In this document: positions 1-11,101 of the stretch, piece by piece
How the letters are laid out: each line of letters begins with the position of its first letter
How positions within the stretch are numbered: the stretch's first letter is position 1
Assembly: GCA_024698805.1 (NCBI GenBank)
Contig: JAILQT010000048.1
Location: 1-39,977 of the forward strand
Direction of reading: 5' to 3'
Length of the DNA: 39,977 nt
From: Solobacterium sp.
GTDB lineage: Bacteria > Bacillota_I > Bacilli_A > Erysipelotrichales > Erysipelotrichaceae
Translations under genes and position numbers: made by a program
Notes under the pieces: generated by a model
Database searches by the model: none
What the model saw: only the letters and a program-made list of their open reading frames with translations
What the model was told of the DNA's origin: nothing

Positions 1-839
1 AGTGTCAGGGCAGACTGTTCCAGCGCCATCGGTACACCGATGCGCATGGCTTCCGCCAGGACATTCTTCTGCGGTGCCCAGCTGCCTTTTTCATGGATCA
101 GGCTGAGTTTGTCAGACCGCACCACGGCGCAGTAACAGACGATGAGCATCGATACCAGCATGGACAGCGATGTACCCAGCTGGGCCCCGGCAACGCCGAG
201 CCCGGCGCCGAATACGGTCATTTCCATGCCGAAGACAGAGATGACACGCGTCGGGAATATGAGCAGGAAATTGAAGATCACATCGAGCACGCAGGAAAGC
301 GCCGCACAGATGCTCGGTGTTTTCATATCGCCCGAGCGCTGAAGCATCTGCATGCCCAGATAGCACAGCTGCCTTACCGGGATAAAAAAGCAGAAGATCT
401 TGAAATACCATTCCGCGTTATGCCAGATCGCCGGGTCTGCCCGCAGCCACTGCGGCAGGCGGGAAGATACCGGGATGCCGATACACAATAAGACTGCCGC
501 GAACAGGGCACAGGATACGAGCGACTGGCGGAACAGAGATCTCGTCTTTTCGATATCGCCTGCCCCTACCGCGTGCGCCGCCTGTACGGAGAAACCCGCT
601 GCCGCCGCCATCATCAGCCCGCCGGTCAGCCATGTGCTGCTGGACACAAGGCCGATCGACGCCGAAGCTGCCGCCCCGAGGGAGCCTACCATCGCGGCGT
701 CGATATACTGCATCATGATCTCCGTGATCTGTGAAAGGATCGCAGGCATACTTAGCCTTGTCACAAGATGCAGTCTTTCCTTCAGATCCATCTGTCTGTT
801 TTCCCGCATGATCGCGGCGAAGTCACCTGTTCTGGCCAT
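1..839 (-). CDS. MATE family efflux transporter (N-terminal part, runs off left edge)
   Basis: This is the first roughly 280 residues of a MATE (multidrug and toxic compound extrusion) transporter; the C-terminal half lies outside the window. MATE proteins export drugs or metabolites across the cytoplasmic membrane using an H+ or Na+ gradient. The reverse-complement reading shows a short charged N-terminus, then hydrophobic segments with typical family signatures: MPAILSQITEIMMQYIDAAM followed by GSLG, and a later LRADP. The start at 839 is the first in-frame ATG; a second ATG at 809 (MRENRQ) is also possible, and neither has a strong ribosome binding site. It lies downstream of the telA terminator and so is probably transcribed separately. 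Substrate unknown. Confidence 0.88.
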   Translation of the reverse strand, partial: MARTGDFAAIMRENRQMDLKERLHLVTRLSMPAILSQITEIMMQYIDAAMVGSLGAAASASIGLVSSSTWLTGGLMMAAAAGFSVQAAHAVGAGDIEKTRSLFRQSLVSCALFAAVLLCIGIPVSSRLPQWLRADPAIWHNAEWYFKIFCFFIPVRQLCYLGMQMLQRSGDMKTPSICAALSCVLDVIFNFLLIFPTRVISVFGMEMTVFGAGLGVAGAQLGTSLSMLVSMLIVCYCAVVRSDKLSLIHEKGSWAPQKNVLAEAMRIGVPMALEQSALT

Positions 840-886
840 ACAATGGTATTTTACCGATTTTGCCGGCCAGTACAAGAAAACTGCAT

Positions 887-915
887 GAAAAAAGGGATCG
901 CACCAGCAGATCCCG
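887..915 (-). terminator. Rho-independent terminator after telA-like gene
   Basis: On the minus strand GGGATC pairs with GATCCC across a 9-nt loop (894-914), followed by six T. It closes the M20-M14-TelA operon and separates it from the MATE gene. Confidence 0.75.
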
Positions 916-1839
916 TTATTGATTCCGGAAAAGACTGAGCCCTTTCCTCTGGTCTTCCATGCCCTGTTTCTGCGTCCGCAGCACTGCCTGCAGCGCACTG
1001 AGGAGGTCGTCATTGGTCTCTTCAAACAGCTGCGGATCGATCACCCGGTCCTCTTTCTGCAGGCCTGATGCCAGCAGGATCCTGTTCCTGTACAGCGTGA
1101 ATGTATCGCTGCCGAGCCTCCTGAGGTTCTCCGCTGTCATCTTATCCGTATTCTGGATGAGCTTGATCTGCGTCATCACCTGCAAAGGCAGCGCACGGCT
1201 GACAGAGAGATCGCCCAGTTTCTTTTCAAACATGTCACAGGCTTCCCTGTAATCCTCCGCCGCGATCGTATCCTCCAGGAAACCCGTCCGCGCCGCTTTT
1301 TCCGTCAGTTCCTTCAATGTTGTTTCCCTGCAGGACTTCAGCCTGCTTTTCCCGGCATAGATATACATGTCAAATTCACGAATGAACTGCATGCACTGGT
1401 CATAGAGCACGTCCAGCCTGGTGATATGCCTGAGCAGGGAGCTCCGGTGGATCTCCAGGCGTCTGGCCGTCTCGCTCATGGAAGCTGAGAATCGGTCGTA
1501 GATGACGCGGAATGAATCAAACGCCTCCTTCGGGCTCTGGCTGTCTGTATTCCTTCTGCGGAAAGCCGTGCGGAACTCATTCTGCCTGCGGATCAGTTTG
1601 GTGATGTCCTCACTGATCTCGTTCATATCCGCAGATGGCACGGACAGCAGGGAGGATTCACTGAAGATCTTCACTTTGTTCTGCGGCAGGGAGCCGTACT
1701 GCAGGACCATCACCTTATTGGTGATATCGATCTTTTCGGAGAACTCCCTGGCATACCGGATCTGTTCCTCGCTCAGCTTCGTCATGCGCCACTGCGTATT
1801 GTCAGACTCTTCGACTGTAAGGATGATATCCTCTTTCAT
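916..1839 (-). CDS. TelA-like toxic anion resistance family protein
   Basis: The 307-residue soluble protein has the TelA/KlaA pattern: a helical protein with the family's LLRHITRLDVLYDQ block near residue 135, then MYIYAGKSRLK, and LQVMTQIKLIQNTDKM followed by an RNRILLASGLQK-like block near the C-terminus. The family was named for tellurite resistance, but its biochemical role is unsettled; many members sit in general stress or envelope loci. At 307 aa it is shorter than usual (about 350-400), mainly at the N-terminus. The start ATG overlaps the stop of the upstream M14 gene (ATGA), indicating translational coupling. It is the last gene of an M20-M14-TelA operon, an odd partnership for which I have no established function. 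Confidence 0.85.
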   Translation of the reverse strand: MKEDIILTVEESDNTQWRMTKLSEEQIRYAREFSEKIDITNKVMVLQYGSLPQNKVKIFSESSLLSVPSADMNEISEDITKLIRRQNEFRTAFRRRNTDSQSPKEAFDSFRVIYDRFSASMSETARRLEIHRSSLLRHITRLDVLYDQCMQFIREFDMYIYAGKSRLKSCRETTLKELTEKAARTGFLEDTIAAEDYREACDMFEKKLGDLSVSRALPLQVMTQIKLIQNTDKMTAENLRRLGSDTFTLYRNRILLASGLQKEDRVIDPQLFEETNDDLLSALQAVLRTQKQGMEDQRKGLSLFRNQ

Positions 1840-3527
1840 TCCTTTCCCCCTGCATCGCGGCAGATGACCGTTCTGCTGATCCTGCCTGCTTTCTCATTCT
1901 GTACAGTGACCGTGACCGCATCGCCTTCATCCGCACGGATGAGCCATTCCGCCCGGATCCGCGCGGAAGCACTCTCTGAAGTCATGATCCGCGCACTGCG
2001 CATGCCTGTCTTCGTCATGGCGAAGCCCTGCAGTCCTCTGACACGGATCTCTGCATCCCCGCTTATAACTTCAGCGTTCTCAGCGCGGATGACGACAGGA
2101 CTGTCCTTTTTCAGATTCACCGCCTCTTCGCAGAGATATGTCGGAAGATAGCCGGTATTCCCTGCCGTCACGCAGATCCTGTACAGGCCGCTGCCGGCCT
2201 TTTCGCAGGTGATCTCATCGACCGTCAGTTTCGGTGAAGCCAGGATGAAGCGCAGGTTGAACCTCGTGACGTTCTCACATTCCTTCTGCAGGAATGCCTC
2301 CGGCGGGTTCTGAACGGTATGTTTCGCATCCAGGCCGCCGGTGTAAACTCTGCCGAACTGCGGATGATCCGTCATTTTCCATTCGCTGTAATACTGCGGG
2401 GCATTTTCCCTCACCCAGTTTATGACCGCACTGTAACGTTCCGCTTCCTTCACATCGGTCTCGTTTTCCCTGTTCTGCCAGTCAAAAGGGTACCCGGCCA
2501 GTTTCGGCAGGTCCCAGAACTCCGTCGTATACGCAGGGATGCCCTGCGTCTGGTACATCCAGTCATCGAACGCGCCGCTGTCGTAATGCACTTTATCACT
2601 CTGGTACGTATCGAAAAGATTCATCGGTACATAACCCGTTTCTTCTTTGCCCATGGCAGCGAGCTCGCGGAATATCTTCCTGTCCGCTTCCGGCATCGTC
2701 TTCGCAGACCTGGTCGCAGGCGGATACAGGAACAGGCCGCCGCTGGTATGTCCGATATTGGCACCGCAGATATTCGGGTGTGCAAGCACAAAATCCGCCA
2801 GCGCCTTCGTCTCGGGTGAACTGAGCGGGTACGGTCCCGCACCAGGCGTCATATGGTCGGGCATCCAGCCGCAGGGAAAATGCCTGTTGAAATCCAGGCC
2901 CCATTCGCTCTTTTTCCTTTTGAGATTCTCATCACCGTCAAAGGGTTCCAGGATGCCTTCCGGCCAGATCTCGAAGAATTCACCGAAGATATCATCGGGC
3001 TTTCTCTTTACGAAGCTGTCGCCGCTGCGCTTCCATGCGCCGTAACGGGAAGGGATCGCCATAGACCGGATGACGCCGTCGCCGTCGATATCCTCTTCAC
3101 GTATGCCGCCCTTTTCCGCAGCGTATTCACGGTCGGCAGAACGCAGCGTATACGGTGTTGTCAGATACTTCTCAGCCCCGTCCGGGGATACCCTGGGAAT
3201 GATATAGACCGTCATCTCATCCAGGGTATATGTGCAGGTCCTGTCCGTACCGTAATTGGTAAGCAGGTAATCCAGCGTATGCATCGCCGCCATGGAGGAT
3301 GTGACTTCCCCGGCATGGATATTGCCGTCCAGGTACCAGCCCGGCTTATCCAGGGCATCACCTGTCCCGGTGTTCGTCAGTGTAACGGCATACTGGCGCA
3401 GGCCCCCGGGCGTCGTGCAGTTGTTCTCCAGCCGCATCAGTGAAGGATATGTATCCCGGAAGTAATACAGCTTTTCCTGCAGTTCCTCAAACAGGTAATA
3501 ATGGTCATATCGGAATGTCGTCTTCAT
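1836..3527 (-). CDS. M14 family zinc carboxypeptidase
   Basis: The 563-residue protein is a zinc metallocarboxypeptidase that should remove C-terminal residues from peptides. Residues 64-76 read WYLDGNIHAGEVT, giving the zinc ligands H71 and E74 (HxxE). A later GANIGHTSGG supplies the third histidine, and TTEFWDLP is the likely region of the catalytic glutamate. FNRHFP is a typical M14 substrate-site block. A C-terminal beta-rich region of about 150 residues follows the catalytic domain. There is no signal peptide, so it is predicted cytosolic. I chose the ATG at 3527 (MKTTFRYDHY) because GGGGAG lies just upstream; an open frame extends 25 codons further without a ribosome binding site. It starts 16 nt after the M20 stop and overlaps telA by 4 nt. 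Confidence 0.9.
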   Translation of the reverse strand: MKTTFRYDHYYLFEELQEKLYYFRDTYPSLMRLENNCTTPGGLRQYAVTLTNTGTGDALDKPGWYLDGNIHAGEVTSSMAAMHTLDYLLTNYGTDRTCTYTLDEMTVYIIPRVSPDGAEKYLTTPYTLRSADREYAAEKGGIREEDIDGDGVIRSMAIPSRYGAWKRSGDSFVKRKPDDIFGEFFEIWPEGILEPFDGDENLKRKKSEWGLDFNRHFPCGWMPDHMTPGAGPYPLSSPETKALADFVLAHPNICGANIGHTSGGLFLYPPATRSAKTMPEADRKIFRELAAMGKEETGYVPMNLFDTYQSDKVHYDSGAFDDWMYQTQGIPAYTTEFWDLPKLAGYPFDWQNRENETDVKEAERYSAVINWVRENAPQYYSEWKMTDHPQFGRVYTGGLDAKHTVQNPPEAFLQKECENVTRFNLRFILASPKLTVDEITCEKAGSGLYRICVTAGNTGYLPTYLCEEAVNLKKDSPVVIRAENAEVISGDAEIRVRGLQGFAMTKTGMRSARIMTSESASARIRAEWLIRADEGDAVTVTVQNEKAGRISRTVICRDAGGKE

Positions 3528-3543
3528 GCGGTCTCCCCTTCCT

Positions 3544-4887
3544 TCAGCCGCCGTAACGTCTGAACAGCTCGGTATAGAACGCGACGTTGTCCGTGAGGAC
3601 ATCCGTATCGATATGCTCGTTCACGGAATGCGCGCCGCCGCTCCTGCCGGTGCTGAAGATGCCTGTAAAGCGGTAGACGCTTCCGGAATCGCACAGGTCG
3701 CAGTAATAGCGCGAGTCTGTGCCTCCGGCCATCATTGAAGGTATGAATACGATGCCGGGATATTTTTCCGACATGATCTTCTCAAGCAGGTGATATCCGT
3801 AACTGTCATCCGAAGAGACTTTCGGCGGATTGTGTCCCTTGATCAGCCGGAACTTCACATTCCCGGGCAGAACGCTGCGGAAATGGTCTTCCAGTTCCTC
3901 CAGCGTCTCTGACGGGAGGATCCGGCTGTTGGTTATGACGGAAGCGTGCTCCGGCAGGATATTTGCCTGGGAACTCCCCGCTGCCATCGTCGGCGTCGTA
4001 GTCGTGCGCATCATCGTATTGATATAGCGGTCATATTCCGCTTTCGCCTTCAGTTTTTCTTCATTGCCATAGGGATCGCTGAACAGTCCGGCATACTTTT
4101 CATCCGCAAAGGGACTGCGCGCCTTCATCTCTTTCGCAGCCGGCTCACAGAGTACAGGCTCCATGCGGGCTTCCTCCAGATCATAGATCGCTTTACCCAG
4201 TTTTGAGACAGCGGTATGCAGGGGCGGATAAGCGGAATGTCCTCCCTTTTCATCGATATAGAATTCATGGTCGGCATAGCCCTTTTCAGAGATGAAGATC
4301 TCCGCGATATACCTTCCGTCTTTCGTCTTCGAGACGCCGCCGCACTCATCGATCGCCATGCCGAGGCGCACCCCTCTTCTTTCCAGTTCGTCATGCAGGA
4401 GCTGTCCGGCTGCGCCTTCCCCGCCCATGATCTCTTCGTTATAGCCGAAAGCGAGATACAGGTCATAATCAGGCAGGAACCCTTCGGCGATCAGCAGTTC
4501 CAGGGCATCCATATACGCCTGGATATTGCATTTGGAGTCTGTGGTGCCCCTTCCCCAGAGAATGCCTTCTTCATCCAGATGGCCGGAAAAAGGCGGGTAT
4601 TTCCACATGGAGTGATCGCCCTCGGGAACGACATCCTGGTGTGCCGTCATCAGCAGCGGCAGCTGTTCGGACCTGCCTGTGCCCTTCCACGTATACAGGA
4701 GCGCACATTTGCCGATGATCTCTCTTTTCATTGTTCTGTGTACGAGCGGATAAGCTTCTTCAAGATACCGGTGCAGGCGGAAGAATTCTTCCGTACGTGT
4801 CTGTTCGGGATCTTTGCTGGAGACTGTCGGTATCTGCACCATACCCTGCAGATGCCTGATAAACAGATCCTTGTCAAAATTAGTCAT
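3544..4887 (-). CDS. M20 family metallopeptidase (PM20D1/Cps1-like carboxypeptidase)
   Basis: The 447-residue protein is a dinuclear zinc aminoacylase/carboxypeptidase of the M20 family. Visible motifs are TAHQDVVPE (metal H83, catalytic D85), WGRGTTDSK (bridging D117) and FGYNEEIMGGEG (catalytic E151 and metal E152), with the dimerisation lid domain in between and a final His-containing block (GGAHSVNEH). No signal peptide is present, so it acts on imported peptides or N-acyl amino acids. AGAGGG sits upstream of the ATG, and TATAAT (minus strand, 4910-4915) is a good -10. It is the first gene of an operon with the M14 peptidase and TelA, divergent from the S9 peptidase. The exact substrate cannot be inferred. 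Confidence 0.92.
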   Translation of the reverse strand: MTNFDKDLFIRHLQGMVQIPTVSSKDPEQTRTEEFFRLHRYLEEAYPLVHRTMKREIIGKCALLYTWKGTGRSEQLPLLMTAHQDVVPEGDHSMWKYPPFSGHLDEEGILWGRGTTDSKCNIQAYMDALELLIAEGFLPDYDLYLAFGYNEEIMGGEGAAGQLLHDELERRGVRLGMAIDECGGVSKTKDGRYIAEIFISEKGYADHEFYIDEKGGHSAYPPLHTAVSKLGKAIYDLEEARMEPVLCEPAAKEMKARSPFADEKYAGLFSDPYGNEEKLKAKAEYDRYINTMMRTTTTPTMAAGSSQANILPEHASVITNSRILPSETLEELEDHFRSVLPGNVKFRLIKGHNPPKVSSDDSYGYHLLEKIMSEKYPGIVFIPSMMAGGTDSRYYCDLCDSGSVYRFTGIFSTGRSGGAHSVNEHIDTDVLTDNVAFYTELFRRYGG

Positions 4888-4909
4888 ACTGAAACCCTCT
4901 TTGATACCA

Positions 4910-4915
4910 ATTATA
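4910..4915 (-). promoter_or_regulatory. -10 element of the M20-M14-telA operon
   Basis: A perfect TATAAT on the minus strand lies 22 nt upstream of the M20 ATG. No good -35 hexamer was found at the usual distance, so the promoter may depend on an activator. Confidence 0.5.
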
Positions 4916-4962
4916 GCGTATGTCTTTTTTATCGGGGATGCTTATTATACAATTGAGACACT

Positions 4963-4969
4963 GAGGAGG
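4963..4969 (+). promoter_or_regulatory. Ribosome binding site of S9 peptidase
   Basis: GAGGAGG, 7 nt before the ATG at 4977, fixes the start. The only -10-like sequence upstream is TATTAT at 4943-4948, with no convincing -35. Confidence 0.8.
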
Positions 4970-4976
4970 TTTTCCC

Positions 4977-7235
4977 ATGAGTGATATGACTGCGAAATAC
5001 ATGGCTGCGGAAAAACTGCTGCCGTGGAATGTCAGACATGCCGTTCTCAACGAAGAGCCTGTGATCCGGAAATACGATGACGATCACTTTTATTATGCAC
5101 TCGAGACAAGGGACGGCGATGATGTCAGCGTGACCTTCCGCATCGTTGATACGAATGACGGTTCGGAAAAGGATCTCTTTGATCATGAAGCCCTTAAGGC
5201 AGCCCTGCAGACAGACAGGATCTCTTTCACATCCTGTGAAGCAAAGGACGGTGCTGCGCGCTTCGTATACGAAGACTATGACTATATTTTCCGTTTCGAA
5301 ACAAACGAACTGGTCAGGGAAGGATTCCATCAGAAACGTGCTGTTTCCGTATCGCCGGACAAAAAGAAAGAAGTCTTCGTCAGGGATCATGACCTGTGGA
5401 TCCGCAATACGGAGACATCGGAAGAGACAAGGCTTACCTATGACGGTGAAAAGGATTTCGCATACGCTTCCATTGCGGAATACAGCGGTTATATCACAGA
5501 CCGCGTCAAGGGGGAACCCATCGTACCGGATGTCCTCTGGTCGCCGGACTCTTCCCGCTTCGTGACATATAAGCTCGACCAGCGGAATGTAAAGGACCTG
5601 TATATCATCCAGTCCTACGATGAAGATACACGCGAAAGCATCCGTCCGCGGCTGCATACCTACAAATGCGGTTTCCCGGAAGATGAGGATATCCCGCTTG
5701 CGTACTATTACATCGCCGATGCGGTGAAGAACACCGTCACGAAGGCGGATATGGCGCCCCAGCCTGCAGGCGGGCCGCTTCTCTCCGACGGATACAGCAG
5801 CGTCAAATGGCTGGAAGACAGCAGTGCTGCATATACAACTCTGATCGCAAGGGGCAACAAAGCCGCTTCATTCATCATCATGCGTCCGGACGGGAGCACG
5901 GAAACGGTATACAGGGAAAAAGCGGAAACGTTCCTGAATATACGCACCTACGGCCAGCTGGACGGATTCGGCGGATACAACGCTTCGAATTATATGAGTG
6001 AAGACAGGAAGATCCTGCTGTGGCAGAGCGAACGCGACAATTTTGCCCGCCTTTTCCGCTATGATGTGCGCACGAAGGAACTGCTGAACGCAGTCACCCC
6101 TGCAGACTGCATCGTCGGGGAACTGATCTATGCGGATGATGTGAATGAATACATCTATTTCTATGCAAGCTCCCTCTCCTGCACGAGCGATCCGTATTAC
6201 CAGCTTGTCTGCCGCGCGCATTATGACGGAAGCTCCTTTGAGATCCTGACCCCCGGCGACGGCATGCACAGGTGCACCGTCATCAATGACATGCTCGTCG
6301 ATACCTGGAGCAGGGTCGACCTGCCGCCGGTCACGGAACTGCGGAAAACAGACGGCACGCTCATCCGGGAACTAGTACGTGCGGATATCAGCGACCTGCT
6401 CGCCAGGGGATATATCCTGCCGGAACGTTTCCATGTAACTGCGGATGACGATAAGACAGAACTGTACGGCATCCTGGTCAGGCCGCGGGGATTCGATGCG
6501 TCAAAGACTTACCCGTTTATCGATTATATCTACGGCGGCATGCAGTGCTACAATGTCCCGAAAGCCTTTGCGTCCAGCGGCAAGATCGAGGGCAGGGAGA
6601 TCATGGGCGGTCTTGAAGAATTTGCCCAGCTCGGTTTCGCCGGCATCATCCTCGACGGGATCGGCACGCCCGGCCGCGGCAAGGAATTCCATAATGTCAG
6701 CTACGAGAATATCCACGGATGCGCCGGTCTGAAGGACCATGTGACCGTCCTGCCGAAGCTGAAGAAGATGTATCCGTTCCTGGATCTGGACAGGGCCGGC
6801 ATTTGGGGCAATTCCGGCGGCGGATGCGCGACATCGCGCGCAATGCTGGAATACCCGGACACATACAAGGTCGGCGTATCGTCTGCCGGCAATCATGACC
6901 AGAGGATGTACAACAACCAGTGGACAGAGACCTATTACGGCCTGTACAAAAAAGACATCTATATCAAAGGCGACAACACCTCGCTTGCGAAGAATCTGAA
7001 AGGAAAGCTGTATATCGTTCACGGCGCGATGGATGACAACGTCGCGATGTCGCAGTCGATCCGTCTCATCGATGCGCTGATCGAAGAAGATAAGGACTTT
7101 GACTTCCTCATCCTGCCGCGGACCAATCACAATGTCCCGGCAAACCCGTATTTCATCCGGAGGAAGATCGATTATTTCGTCCGATACCTGCTGGAAGAGG
7201 AAGTTCCCTCCTACAGGTTCGTACAGCCCGAATAA
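4977..7235 (+). CDS. S9 family dipeptidyl peptidase IV-like prolyl peptidase
   Basis: The 752-residue serine peptidase has the DPP-IV architecture: an N-terminal eight-bladed beta-propeller (about residues 1-490) and a C-terminal alpha/beta-hydrolase domain. The catalytic triad is visible as S613 in GIWGNSGGG, D686 in HGAMDDNV and H718 in RTNHNVP. DPP-IV-type enzymes release dipeptides from N-termini, often after proline or alanine. No signal peptide or membrane anchor is present, so it should be cytosolic and work on imported peptides, together with the divergent M20 and M14 peptidases. It is monocistronic: its own ribosome binding site precedes it and a strong terminator follows immediately. 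Confidence 0.93.
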   Translation: MSDMTAKYMAAEKLLPWNVRHAVLNEEPVIRKYDDDHFYYALETRDGDDVSVTFRIVDTNDGSEKDLFDHEALKAALQTDRISFTSCEAKDGAARFVYEDYDYIFRFETNELVREGFHQKRAVSVSPDKKKEVFVRDHDLWIRNTETSEETRLTYDGEKDFAYASIAEYSGYITDRVKGEPIVPDVLWSPDSSRFVTYKLDQRNVKDLYIIQSYDEDTRESIRPRLHTYKCGFPEDEDIPLAYYYIADAVKNTVTKADMAPQPAGGPLLSDGYSSVKWLEDSSAAYTTLIARGNKAASFIIMRPDGSTETVYREKAETFLNIRTYGQLDGFGGYNASNYMSEDRKILLWQSERDNFARLFRYDVRTKELLNAVTPADCIVGELIYADDVNEYIYFYASSLSCTSDPYYQLVCRAHYDGSSFEILTPGDGMHRCTVINDMLVDTWSRVDLPPVTELRKTDGTLIRELVRADISDLLARGYILPERFHVTADDDKTELYGILVRPRGFDASKTYPFIDYIYGGMQCYNVPKAFASSGKIEGREIMGGLEEFAQLGFAGIILDGIGTPGRGKEFHNVSYENIHGCAGLKDHVTVLPKLKKMYPFLDLDRAGIWGNSGGGCATSRAMLEYPDTYKVGVSSAGNHDQRMYNNQWTETYYGLYKKDIYIKGDNTSLAKNLKGKLYIVHGAMDDNVAMSQSIRLIDALIEEDKDFDFLILPRTNHNVPANPYFIRRKIDYFVRYLLEEEVPSYRFVQPE

Positions 7236-7242
7236 CAGCCGG

Positions 7243-7276
7243 AAGGCCGGGATCCGCCAGGGTCCCGGCCTTTTTT
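7243..7276 (+). terminator. Terminator of S9 peptidase gene
   Basis: A GC-rich stem (GGCCGGGA.CC with GG.TCCCGGCC, 4-nt loop) is followed by six T, 8 nt after the stop codon. Confidence 0.88.
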
Positions 7277-7299
7277 CTGTAAGGAAAACAACTGTTCCC

Positions 7300-7323
7300 A
7301 AAGAAAAAGCGGTCGCCCGCTTT
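7300..7323 (-). terminator. Terminator of lipoprotein gene
   Basis: On the minus strand AAAGCGG-GCGA-CCGCTTT is followed by TTCTTT, 15 nt beyond the lipoprotein stop codon. Confidence 0.7.
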
Positions 7324-7337
7324 CCTGGAATATCCTG

Positions 7338-9878
<2,541 letters not shown>

Positions 9879-9887
9879 GATCATCCT

Positions 9888-9911
9888 GCCGGGTCTGACC
9901 CGGCTTTTTTT
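9888..9911 (+). terminator. Terminator of GH1 gene
   Basis: GCCGGGT-CTG-ACCCGGC is followed by seven T, 10 nt after the stop codon. Confidence 0.88.
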
Positions 9912-9913
9912 GC

Positions 9914-9942
9914 GCAAAAAAAGAAGGCATGATTGCCTTCCT
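9914..9942 (-). terminator. Terminator of the MerR/DUF6591 operon
   Basis: On the minus strand GAAGGCAATCATGCCTTC forms a hairpin followed by seven T, a few bases past the stop of the DUF6591-like gene. Confidence 0.8.
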
Positions 9943-9946
9943 CCTG

Positions 9947-10696
9947 TCAGTTGAGCGCCTGTAACTTCTGCGTGATCCGGAGCATCACTTCCTCATAATA
10001 CAGAAGTTCCGCCGCTGTCAGTTCATCCTCATTGATGTCTTCAAGCTTCTGCATGACGTCCGCGTATTTCGCCATGTAGTTCGCATACTGCATCATTGTA
10101 TCCGCCGAGGAGTTCCCGCTGCTGATCCGGTTCGTAAGCTCGATGTATTCATCAAAGAATGCTTCATAACTGTCCATCGCCGCCTTGAATTCCGGATCGA
10201 TATAGCTTTCATCTGCCGTTTCTTCTTCCGGTTCGGCTGCAGTCTCCGCAGGCTTGAACGCAGCGATCTCCGTCAGTTTGCCTGCCATTCTCACCATCGC
10301 ATCGTTATAGTACGCTGCCTCCGCCGCATTCAGTTTGTCCCTGTCGACGGAATTCAGCCATTCACTGACCTTTGTGTAGTTCTCAAGAGCCTGCGAATAC
10401 GTTTCCATTGTCTCCGCTGATGTATCGCCGTCGCTGATCTTTTTGAGCAGTGCCGCATACGCTGTCAGGAACTGCTCGCAGGTATCTACATTCTCCTTGA
10501 ACTGTGCGTCGATCTCTTCCGCCGTTTCTTCGGCAGCGGGCGCTGTTTCCGCCGTTTCCTGCACCGGTTCCTGTTTCGAAGCGGTATCGCTGCCTTTGTT
10601 TTTTGAACCTTTCGGCATTGCCAGCAGGATCATGATCACGACTGCCGCGATGATCCATCCCTTTTTGCTTTTCTTCGGTTTTACCCTTCTCATCAT
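9947..10696 (-). CDS. Membrane-anchored protein with two tandem DUF6591-like domains
   Basis: The 249-residue protein has a basic N-terminus, one membrane segment (about residues 14-27), a Glu/Ala/Thr/Pro-rich linker (about 38-61), and two helical repeats of about 83 residues (62-145 and 166-248). The repeats align along their whole length: FKENVDTCEQF with FKAAMDSYEAF, SDGDTSAETM with SSGNSSADTM, LNAAEAAYYNDAM with LTAAELLYYEEVM. The repeat resembles DUF6591, usually found singly in Firmicutes lipoproteins of unknown function. Here the anchor is a membrane helix with no lipobox. It starts 18 nt after the MerR gene with AGGAGG 7 nt before the ATG, so the two are cotranscribed. A sensor or structural envelope protein is possible, but no function is established. 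Confidence 0.78.
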   Translation of the reverse strand: MMRRVKPKKSKKGWIIAAVVIMILLAMPKGSKNKGSDTASKQEPVQETAETAPAAEETAEEIDAQFKENVDTCEQFLTAYAALLKKISDGDTSAETMETYSQALENYTKVSEWLNSVDRDKLNAAEAAYYNDAMVRMAGKLTEIAAFKPAETAAEPEEETADESYIDPEFKAAMDSYEAFFDEYIELTNRISSGNSSADTMMQYANYMAKYADVMQKLEDINEDELTAAELLYYEEVMLRITQKLQALN

Positions 10697-10714
10697 GTTC
10701 CGCCCTCCTTTGTG

Positions 10715-11056
10715 TCAGTCTGTATCGTTCAGCAGTTTCAGCAGGTTGCGGATCTCCCTGGCCTTTTCCTCCTGCTGGCATTCCAGCCTTTTCAAAGCCT
10801 GTTCGTAGATCTTCCTCGGCTCGCACTGGTCGTCATCCAGCAGGGTCCTGATCTCTTCGACCTTCAGGCCTGCTTCCCGGAAATCAATGATCCGCTTCAG
10901 CCTCTCCAGCTGTTTTTCGTCATACAGTTTATGATTCTGCACGCCTGCCCGCTCCGTGGGCTTGAGGAGTCCTGTCCTGTCGTAATAAAACAGTGTTTTT
11001 CTTGTAACGCCTGTCAGCAGGCAGATCTCACTGATCCGGTATAGATTCACTACCAT
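10715..11056 (-). CDS. MerR family transcriptional regulator
   Basis: The 113-residue DNA-binding protein has an N-terminal winged helix of the MerR type: YRISEICLLTGVTRKTLFYY followed by DRTGLLKP and an RR-wing region ending in RIIDFREAGLKVEEI. A short C-terminal coiled coil (about residues 75-113) should mediate dimerisation. There is no large effector-binding domain, and only one Cys in the C-terminal part, so the inducer is unknown. I chose the ATG at 11056 because AAAGGAA sits 9 nt upstream; a TTG eight codons earlier is in frame but weakly supported. Its promoter has the family's stretched spacer with an internal dyad (11102-11132), which implies autoregulation. It is cotranscribed with the DUF6591-like gene. 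Confidence 0.88.
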   Translation of the reverse strand: MVVNLYRISEICLLTGVTRKTLFYYDRTGLLKPTERAGVQNHKLYDEKQLERLKRIIDFREAGLKVEEIRTLLDDDQCEPRKIYEQALKRLECQQEEKAREIRNLLKLLNDTD

Positions 11057-11101
11057 CTGAAACTGTTCCTTTCTTTTCAAATACAGAAAGCCTTTTATCC
11101 A

